From positions 1-17,867 of the forward strand of contig CAMAVG010000011.1 of assembly GCA_945861605.1 (NCBI GenBank): a stretch of 17,867 nt of DNA, written 5' to 3'. The notes below the pieces were generated by a model. The model did no database searches. It was given only the letters and a program-made list of their open reading frames with translations, and was not told where the DNA came from. Below, one piece after another: positions 1 to 5,531 of this stretch. Source of the stretch: Rickettsia typhi (GTDB taxonomy: Bacteria > Pseudomonadota > Alphaproteobacteria > Rickettsiales > Deianiraeaceae). How positions within the stretch are numbered: position 1 is the first letter of the stretch; each line of letters opens with the position of its first letter. The translations under genes and the position numbers were made by a program.

Positions 1-1550
1 TAAAGCGGCAAGTTATCGTGCTTTTTCCAAGGTTTTTCCTGTTTTTTGCGTTCAAGAAGCGTCAATGAATTCCAGATCCTCCATCTTGTATTTTGCGGAC
101 GAATGATTTCATCGATAAAACCACGATTAGCAGCCGACATTGGCGAGGCAAAATCTTGCGAATAGCTTTCAATGTGTGCTTGCATGGCTTTTTCGTCTTT
201 GATATCCTTGCGGAAAATGATTTCAGCGGCACCTTTTGAGCCCATAACGGCAATTTCGGTGTTCGCCCAAGCGTAGTTTACATCTCCACGCAAGTGTTTT
301 GAACCCATGACAATATAAGCCCCGCCGTATGCTTTTCTTGTTATGACGGTAACTTTTGGAACGGTTGCTTCGGCGTATGCGTAAAGGAGTTTTGCCCCGT
401 GTTTGATAATTCCGCCGTATTCCTGATCCCTGCCAGGCATGAATCCCGGAACATCAACGAGTGATACGAGTGGAATGTTGAACGCGTCACAAAAACGAAT
501 AAAACGAGCCGCCTTCATCGATGCTGCAACATCGAGACATCCAGCAAGGTGCATTGGTTGGTTTGCAACAATTCCGACTGTTTTTCCACCGATGCGACCA
601 AATCCGACAATAATATTCTTCGCGTACTGTTTTTTTATTTCAAAAAACTCACCTTCGTCGACAATCTTGTTGATTAAATCCTGCATATCGTATGCCATAT
701 TTGGATTTGATGGGACGAGGTCGTTTAGTGAATCGTCCATTCTGTCAACCTTATCATGCGTTGGAACGCACGGAACGGCATCAACATTTGAAAGAGGGAG
801 GAACGACATCAGTGTGCGAATTTGTGTCAGTGCGGTGACATCGTCGGAGAATGAGCCATCAGAAACACCAGTTTTTGAGGCGTGAATTTTTGAACCACCA
901 AGATCTTCTTTTGTGATATCTTCGTTTGTGACGGTTTTTACGACATCAGGACCTGTCACGAACATATACGATGAGTTGTCGATCATATATGTGAAATCGG
1001 TCAGGGCAGGGGAGTAAACTGCTCCGCCGGCACAGGGTCCCATTATTACGGAAATTTGTGGAACAACGCCAGATAGGTCAACATTTCTTTGGAAGATTTC
1101 ACCATATCCGGCAAGGGATTTTACCCCTTCTTGGATTCTTGCTCCTCCGGAATCGTTAAGTCCAATCACTGGAATTTTCATATCGCGGGCTTTGTCCATG
1201 ATTTTGCAGATTTTCTCCGCGTTTGTTTCACTTAATGAGCCACCAAGGACGGTGAAATCTTGGCTGTAAACCATAACAGGGCGACCGTGGATCTTGCCAT
1301 ATCCTGTGACAACGCCATCGCCGGCGGTGTTTGATTTATCCATTCCGAAATCGTATGAACGATGTTCAACATAAAGCCCGTATTCCTCAAACGAGTTGTC
1401 GTCAAGGAGGATTTCGACCCTTTCGCGAGCAGTTAATTTTCCTTTTGCATGTTGTGCGAGGATTCTATCGTTCCCGCCACCAAGCTGGGCTTGTTCGCGT
1501 TTTTCTAAAAGTCTTTCAACGATAGATTTTCTTTTGAGTGGAATGGACAT
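1..1550 (-). CDS. pccB: Acyl-CoA (propionyl-CoA type) carboxylase, carboxyltransferase beta subunit
   Basis: Carboxyltransferase subunit of a biotin-dependent acyl-CoA carboxylase. It moves CO2 from carboxybiotin on the alpha subunit to an acyl-CoA, normally propionyl-CoA giving methylmalonyl-CoA, in the cytoplasm. I read 516 codons on the minus strand from ATG at 1550, about the usual PccB length. The final codon shows only TA (positions 2-1) after the C-terminal KKHDNLPL, which matches the usual KHxNIPL end, so the stop is almost certainly cut by the window edge. Landmarks: LGGSLSE, LNDSGGARIQEGV, the oxyanion loop GPCAGGAVYSPA, VDVPGFMPG, EATVPKVTVITRKAYGGAY and SKHLRGDVNYAW. Residue 413 is Ile (codon 314-312) where propionyl-specific enzymes have Asp. 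The start lies 7 nt after the stop of the upstream outer-membrane gene, so they are probably cotranscribed. The biotin-carrying alpha subunit is not in the window. Family assignment is very secure; the substrate is less so because of residue 413. Confidence 0.95.
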   Translation of the reverse strand, partial: MSIPLKRKSIVERLLEKREQAQLGGGNDRILAQHAKGKLTARERVEILLDDNSFEEYGLYVEHRSYDFGMDKSNTAGDGVVTGYGKIHGRPVMVYSQDFTVLGGSLSETNAEKICKIMDKARDMKIPVIGLNDSGGARIQEGVKSLAGYGEIFQRNVDLSGVVPQISVIMGPCAGGAVYSPALTDFTYMIDNSSYMFVTGPDVVKTVTNEDITKEDLGGSKIHASKTGVSDGSFSDDVTALTQIRTLMSFLPLSNVDAVPCVPTHDKVDRMDDSLNDLVPSNPNMAYDMQDLINKIVDEGEFFEIKKQYAKNIIVGFGRIGGKTVGIVANQPMHLAGCLDVAASMKAARFIRFCDAFNIPLVSLVDVPGFMPGRDQEYGGIIKHGAKLLYAYAEATVPKVTVITRKAYGGAYIVMGSKHLRGDVNYAWANTEIAVMGSKGAAEIIFRKDIKDEKAMQAHIESYSQDFASPMSAANRGFIDEIIRPQNTRWRIWNSLTLLERKKQEKPWKKHDNLPL

Positions 1551-1557
1551 GATTCAC

Positions 1558-2199
1558 TTAAATAAATGGTACGAATGGAACATTTGGCAGGGTTGCTCTG
1601 ATTGTCAACGATGCAGATGGGACGAAAATGTTGCTATCGATTTTAGATGAAAGAGCGGCTTGATCGGCAGCTGAACCATTTGTTGATTTCACTTCAAATG
1701 ACCTGAATGAACCGCCAAATGTTGTGCGAAGACTTATGATTGGAAGGCTGATTATATCAATTCCAAGACCAAAATACGGAGCAAAGGCATTTTTATTTGC
1801 AACAACGGCGTTGTAATTTCCTGAACCAAGTGCGACTTGTGTATCCATGTATTGAATTGCACCGATCAACTTGAATGAACTAATGATTGGCAGAAGTGGA
1901 ATTGGTGTGATTTCTGCGCCAAGATCAAATGTTTTTGATTCAAACTTTAGGCTATCGATGTTGTTGAATGTTCCTGAATTTGCTTGAAACCCGCTTGCAA
2001 GAAGTGATGGCATTGTGATTGATGGAAGGTATGTGCCGCGTGCTCTCAATGAAACGAATGGGTTGACTTTGTAGCCCGCTTCAAGAATGACACCATCTGT
2101 TATACCAACGCCTCCGCCAAAAAAAAGCGATGCATTAGCAGAATTTAATGTGATGAATAAAGTAAAAGCAGTTATTTTAGCGAAATGTGATATTTTCAT
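1558..2199 (-). CDS. Secreted small beta-barrel-like outer membrane protein, function unknown
   Basis: Predicted exported protein of 213 residues. From the chosen ATG (2199) it begins with a textbook signal peptide: a Lys near the start, a hydrophobic core (ITAFTLFITL) and an ANA cleavage site near residue 23. The mature part is rich in Gly, Ser and Thr, with alternating hydrophobic strands such as ILEAGYKVNPFVSLRARGTY, FDLGAEITPIP and APYFGLGIDI, as in small OmpA/OmpW-like barrels. It ends PFVPFI rather than with the usual terminal Phe, so the barrel assignment is inferred from composition. An in-frame ATG at 2250 would add 17 residues before the signal peptide and overlap the putative -35, so I reject it. 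Divergent from fabG; pccB follows 7 nt after its stop. I recognise no specific family. Confidence 0.7.
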   Translation of the reverse strand: MKISHFAKITAFTLFITLNSANASLFFGGGVGITDGVILEAGYKVNPFVSLRARGTYLPSITMPSLLASGFQANSGTFNNIDSLKFESKTFDLGAEITPIPLLPIISSFKLIGAIQYMDTQVALGSGNYNAVVANKNAFAPYFGLGIDIISLPIISLRTTFGGSFRSFEVKSTNGSAADQAALSSKIDSNIFVPSASLTIRATLPNVPFVPFI

Positions 2200-2244
2200 A
2201 TATAAGAAAAATTTTCTGGGTTTTCCTAAGTTGAGAAAAAAATA

Positions 2245-2250
2245 TGTCAA
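2245..2250 (-). promoter_or_regulatory. Putative -35 element of the outer-membrane protein / pccB unit
   Basis: CTTGACA on the minus strand begins about 51 nt before the ATG at 2199, the same spacing seen for several other genes here. No convincing -10 hexamer follows at 16-18 nt, so only the -35 is annotated. It sits back to back with the fabG -35 at 2298. Confidence 0.4.
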
Positions 2251-2297
2251 GTTTTTATTTTTCTATGATGACATTGCATTATAATTTTAATATTTCC

Positions 2298-2320
2298 TTG
2301 ACATTTCCCGAGCTTATTAT
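2298..2320 (+). promoter_or_regulatory. Putative fabG promoter
   Basis: CCTTGACA with the -35 hexamer at 2298-2303, exactly 50 nt before the fabG ATG. A TATTAT lies at 2315-2320, but the spacer is only 11 nt, and the sequence at the normal spacing is a T-run. The -35 looks real because it recurs at this distance elsewhere in the window; the -10 is uncertain. Confidence 0.45.
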
Positions 2321-2347
2321 TTTTTTTGTGAAATTTAAAATTTCGAT

Positions 2348-3070
2348 ATGCTATCTCTTTCAGGAAAAAGATCTCTAATTACAGGTGCAACAAGTGGAAT
2401 TGGTGCGGAAATTCTGAATAAATTTCAACTTTTGGGTGCAAAATGCGTTGCGTCCGGAACAAACGATGCCAAACTTGCGGAAATTGAAGCTCTTGGAATT
2501 CTTGCGAAAAAGTGCAACATTGGAAACGCTTCAGAAATTGAAGAGCTTGTAAAATTTACGGAGGAATCCCTTGGAGGCATTGATGTCCTTGTTTGCAATG
2601 CGGGAATCACGAAGGATAACTTGCTGATGACGATGAAAGAATCTGAATGGGACGATGTCATTAATGTGAATTTGAAATCGGCGTTTATTTTCTCCAAAGC
2701 GGTGATTCGTAAAATGATCAAACAACGCTCGGGTTCAATAATCTTCATTTCATCAGTCGTTGCTTTCACTGGAAACAAAGGGCAGGGGAATTATGTTGCT
2801 TCAAAAGCAGGGTTGACGGGAATGGCGAAGTCTCTTTCTAACGAGGTCGGCTCCCGCGGAATTACAGTCAACTGCGTTGCTCCGGGGTTTATCCAAACAC
2901 CAATGACCCACTCCCTTCCCGAGGCTCACGCTGAAAAAATGAAGGAACAAATTGCCCTTGGAAGGTTTGGAAACCCGCAGGATATCGCAAACGCAGTGGC
3001 GTTTTTGGCATCAAACGAAGCTTCTTATATTACGGGGACTACACTTCATGTGAACGGCGGAATGTTTTAG
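2348..3070 (+). CDS. fabG: 3-oxoacyl-[acyl-carrier-protein] reductase
   Basis: NADPH-dependent reduction of 3-oxoacyl-ACP to 3-hydroxyacyl-ACP, the first reductive step of type II fatty acid elongation, in the cytoplasm. It is 240 residues, like E. coli FabG at 244. The short-chain dehydrogenase features are all present: the TGATSGIG nucleotide loop near residues 12-19, CNAG at 83-86, catalytic Asn in INVNLKSAF near 108, then Ser136, Tyr149 and Lys153 (GNYVASKAG). The C-terminal ITGTTLHVNGGMF matches the FabG end, which favours FabG over other SDR enzymes. It stands alone, without fabD, acpP or fabF. Its stop TAG (3068-3070) overlaps the stop of the convergent coiled-coil gene. Confidence 0.93.
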   Translation: MLSLSGKRSLITGATSGIGAEILNKFQLLGAKCVASGTNDAKLAEIEALGILAKKCNIGNASEIEELVKFTEESLGGIDVLVCNAGITKDNLLMTMKESEWDDVINVNLKSAFIFSKAVIRKMIKQRSGSIIFISSVVAFTGNKGQGNYVASKAGLTGMAKSLSNEVGSRGITVNCVAPGFIQTPMTHSLPEAHAEKMKEQIALGRFGNPQDIANAVAFLASNEASYITGTTLHVNGGMF

Positions 3071-4101
3071 GGATTTGTCGTCTTGCCAATGGCTTTTGCT
3101 GCATCGGCTAATCCGTCAACTGCTTTGCTTGCACCATCTATTGCTTTTTCCGCAAACCATTTTGTTCTGAAATACTTATCACTTTTGTCCGAAGCATTCA
3201 CTTTGATTGCTTCAATAACCTCCTTAAAAAACACACCGTATTCCTCGTCATCAAATCGCTCACGATACCCAACGAAAGATCGCAATAGCGTTGCCTTATG
3301 TGCGTATTCCTCTGCTAATTTGTGGTAAATCGCACTTTTGTGTGAACATACAAATGATGCGGTTAGTAATATAAACGATATTGAAGATGGAAGAAGGTAA
3401 TTGATTGCACCAACCTTTGGAAGTAATGAAACGCATAAAAGCACACCCATTACAAGGGCGGAAATTCCAAGGCACACAATTGAGCCATATCCATATTTTC
3501 TGGAAGAATCATCATTTTGCTTCATTCTTTCTTCAAATGAACTAAATAAACTGCCACTAACGGCAAGGTCTCTAAATCCCTGCAAATCTTTTTTGATGCC
3601 ATCAACTTCCTTTAACTTTGCTGTCAGTTCTTGTTTAAATTGCGTTGTAAATTCTGTGAGGCTTTCATCGCTTTCCTTTTTAATATCTTCAATCTCATTT
3701 AACTTTGCTTCAAGTTTGTCTTCAAATTGTGTTGTAAATTTTGCGATATCTGTTTCATTTTTCGATATTATGCCATTCAAACCTTCCGCTTTATTGTATG
3801 TATCAATTATTGCTTCTTTATGAGTTTCAAAACCTTCTTCATCGTCAGTTCCATTGATAAACGACCGAAAGTTATCAATGTTTTCTTGAATTTTTTTACT
3901 GTCTTCAAGGGTGTCGTTTATTTCTTTTTTAATTCCAGCCTTGCCATCTTCGCCAAATATTTGTGTGTAGTAAACGCTTACTGTGCCATATTTTTGAATA
4001 AGAATTTTAGATGTGCCATCAAGGTCTCCAATTTTTTTGTCTAGTGCCTCAACCTCTTGTTTCAATTCTTCTACTGTTTTTTTACTAACTTTTTGTGCCA
4101 T
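3067..4101 (-). CDS. Coiled-coil protein with two-helix membrane hairpin, function unknown
   Basis: I do not recognise this 344-residue protein as a named family. It has no signal peptide. The N-terminal 200 residues are charged and helical (coiled-coil-like), with a tandem repeat: residues 121-143 and 150-172 both follow (K/E)FTTQF..(K/E)L.AKL.E...IKK, period 29. Two hydrophobic segments (about 205-227 and 232-252) with a short connecting turn look like a membrane hairpin, so both ends should be cytoplasmic. After it comes a helical segment, KLAEEYAHKATLLRSFVGY (about 261-279), and then an acidic stretch. The tail (about 315-340) is Ala/Lys-rich and amphipathic. Divergent from nrdB with paired palindromes between them. 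Its stop TAA (3069-3067) overlaps the fabG stop. Its base composition looks like its neighbours', so there is no sign of recent transfer. The architecture recalls 2-TM membrane effectors or sensors, but that is only a resemblance. Confidence 0.75.
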   Translation of the reverse strand: MAQKVSKKTVEELKQEVEALDKKIGDLDGTSKILIQKYGTVSVYYTQIFGEDGKAGIKKEINDTLEDSKKIQENIDNFRSFINGTDDEEGFETHKEAIIDTYNKAEGLNGIISKNETDIAKFTTQFEDKLEAKLNEIEDIKKESDESLTEFTTQFKQELTAKLKEVDGIKKDLQGFRDLAVSGSLFSSFEERMKQNDDSSRKYGYGSIVCLGISALVMGVLLCVSLLPKVGAINYLLPSSISFILLTASFVCSHKSAIYHKLAEEYAHKATLLRSFVGYRERFDDEEYGVFFKEVIEAIKVNASDKSDKYFRTKWFAEKAIDGASKAVDGLADAAKAIGKTTNP

Positions 4102-4140
4102 ATCCTGAATTATTGTTCAATAGTATTGATAATATAATCA

Positions 4141-4174
4141 TTGAAATGTCAAATTATTTCCCTTGAAATTTCAA
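4141..4174. promoter_or_regulatory. Paired 12-bp palindromes between divergent genes (putative shared operator/promoter)
   Basis: TTGAAATGTCAA (4141-4152) and TTGAAATTTCAA (4163-4174) start exactly 22 bp apart, about two helical turns. The second is a perfect palindrome and the first has one mismatched pair. On the minus strand the first box reads TTGACA, 51 nt before the coiled-coil gene's ATG. On the plus strand the second box gives TTGAAA, 53 nt before the nrdB ATG. They could be -35 elements, binding sites for one dimeric regulator, or both. They do not match the NrdR box. Confidence 0.4.
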
Positions 4175-4215
4175 AAGTTCCCCGCAGTAATGTTTCATAG
4201 TTTATCATTCACAAT

Positions 4216-5199
4216 ATGTCACTTCTTTCGCATTCGGTTGCATACAAGCCGTTTTCTTACCCTTGGGCTTACGATGCTTGGCAACAACAACAACGAATTC
4301 ACTGGCTTCCGGAGGAAGTTCCCATGGCAGATGACATTCGTGATTGGAAGTCTCGTTTAACACCTTCCGAAAAAAACCTTTGCACACAACTTTTCAGATT
4401 CTTCACACAGGCGGATATCGAAGTGAATAATTGTTATATGACGAAATATTCGCAGGTATTCGCTCCAACTGAAATCAAAATGATGCTATCTGCGTTTTCG
4501 AATATGGAAACAATTCATGTCGCGGCTTATTCGCATCTAATTGATACCCTTGGAATGCCTGAAGGAATTTACGAGGAATTCCTGCACTACAAAGAAATGA
4601 GGGATAAATACGATTACATGCACAAATTTGGCGTTGAAACAAAAGCGGGAATTGCGAAAACTCTTGCCGTTTTTGGAGCCTTCACCGAAGGTGTTCAACT
4701 TTTTGCCACATTTGCAATTTTGCTCAACTTCCAACGCTTCAACAAAATGAAGGGTATGGGGCAAATTATCACTTGGTCAGTTCGCGATGAATCCCTTCAC
4801 ACGGCTTCGATTATCAAGCTTTTCAGAACATTCGTTCAAGAAGAGCCGGACATTTGGACAGAAGACCTTAAAAGCGATATTTACGAAGCGTGTGCGACGA
4901 TTGTCCACTTTGAAGACGCATTTATCGACCTTGCATTTTCAATAGGAGACGACATTCAAGGCATAACTTCAAGGGAAGTCAAACGCTATATTCGATACAT
5001 CGCCGACCGCCGATTAAACCAATTGGGACTTAAGGAAATCTACATGATTGAAGGCAATCCACTTCCATGGATGGACGACATTTTGAACGGAGTTGAGCAC
5101 ACGAATTTCTTTGAAAATAGGGTGACTGAATATTCTAAAGCCGCAACAAAAGGACAATGGTCAGATGTCTTTGGCGATTCCTCGGACGAAATTTTTTAA
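4216..5199 (+). CDS. nrdB: Ribonucleoside-diphosphate reductase class Ia, beta (radical) subunit
   Basis: Small subunit of aerobic ribonucleotide reductase. It holds the di-iron centre and tyrosyl radical used by NrdA to reduce NDPs to dNDPs. All metal ligands and the radical Tyr are present with correct local spacing: Asp67 (FTQADIEVNN), Glu98 and His101 (METIH), radical Tyr105, Glu158 (FGAFTEG), Glu192 and His195 (RDESLH). At 327 residues it is the short form I associate with Rickettsiales, and it shares their N-terminal YPWAYDAW and C-terminal NGVEHTNFFENR..EYSKA stretches. The acidic C-terminal tail (DSSDEIF) is the expected NrdA-docking end. No nrdA lies next to it. The start ATG at 4216 matches the family N-terminus MSLL. 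Confidence 0.95.
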   Translation: MSLLSHSVAYKPFSYPWAYDAWQQQQRIHWLPEEVPMADDIRDWKSRLTPSEKNLCTQLFRFFTQADIEVNNCYMTKYSQVFAPTEIKMMLSAFSNMETIHVAAYSHLIDTLGMPEGIYEEFLHYKEMRDKYDYMHKFGVETKAGIAKTLAVFGAFTEGVQLFATFAILLNFQRFNKMKGMGQIITWSVRDESLHTASIIKLFRTFVQEEPDIWTEDLKSDIYEACATIVHFEDAFIDLAFSIGDDIQGITSREVKRYIRYIADRRLNQLGLKEIYMIEGNPLPWMDDILNGVEHTNFFENRVTEYSKAATKGQWSDVFGDSSDEIF

Positions 5200-5218
5200 A
5201 ACTTTTTTTATAAAATCC

Positions 5219-5248
5219 TTGACAATTAAATTTCAGGGGTTTTATAAA
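5219..5248 (+). promoter_or_regulatory. Promoter of tRNA-Lys
   Basis: CCTTGACA with the -35 at 5219-5224, an 18-nt spacer and TATAAA at 5243-5248. This would start transcription around 5255, about 24 nt before the mature tRNA. It is one of the two best sigma-70-like promoters in the window. Confidence 0.65.
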
Positions 5249-5278
5249 TTTTATCGTTTCTGATTATTTTTAGAATAC

Positions 5279-5354
5279 GAGCGCGTAGCTCAGTTGGTAG
5301 AGCGCATCACTTTTAATGATGTTGTCGTGGGTTCGATTCCCACCGCGCTCACCA
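5279..5354 (+). tRNA. tRNA-Lys (anticodon UUU)
   Basis: A 76-nt cloverleaf. The acceptor GAGCGCG (5279-5285) pairs with CGCGCTC (5344-5350), followed by discriminator A and an encoded CCA (5352-5354). The D arm is GCTC-AGTTGGTA-GAGC. The anticodon stem CATCA/TGATG closes the loop CTTTTAA, giving anticodon TTT (Lys). The T arm GTGGG-TTCGATT-CCCAC is perfect. It has its own promoter upstream; I see no clear terminator after it. Confidence 0.97.
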
Positions 5355-5475
5355 CTTTTAATTTTCGCATTCAATCACAATCCATCATTAAATGTCTTTT
5401 ATCATTCCGATGCAATTGATATTCATACAATTAAACGCAAAAGTTTGAAGATCACAGTGGTTTATAACAAACTAT

Positions 5476-5504
5476 TTGACATTATAATTTTCATCGTTTA
5501 TATT
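5476..5504 (+). promoter_or_regulatory. Promoter of uvrA unit
   Basis: TTGACA (5476-5481), exactly 17 nt, then TATATT (5499-5504). This is the best-formed promoter here, giving a leader of about 20 nt before the uvrA ATG at 5532. I see no LexA-type SOS box in or next to it. Confidence 0.7.
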
Positions 5505-5531
5505 TTATTCAAATAACCAATTGGGTTCAAA

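Noticed and set aside
439..885. Plus-strand 148-codon ORF
   Set aside because: Antisense to the well-conserved carboxyltransferase gene, with an arbitrary Ser/Phe-rich product.
3401..3823. Plus-strand 140-codon ORF opposite the coiled-coil gene
   Set aside because: Shadow of the coiled-coil gene; its repeats simply mirror the repeats on the real strand.
4102..4215. NrdR boxes upstream of nrdB
   Set aside because: No sequence near the ACACWATATWTWGTGT pattern; only the TTGAAATNTCAA pair is seen.
5210..5245. Hairpin after nrdB (ATAAAATCC with GGGGTTTTAT) as a terminator
   Set aside because: The stem is weak and AT-rich, includes a G-T pair and contains the tRNA promoter -35; no T-run follows in the right place.
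5316..5516. ORF starting inside the tRNA-Lys gene
   Set aside because: It begins in the T arm region of the tRNA and covers the uvrA promoter; no protein-like pattern.
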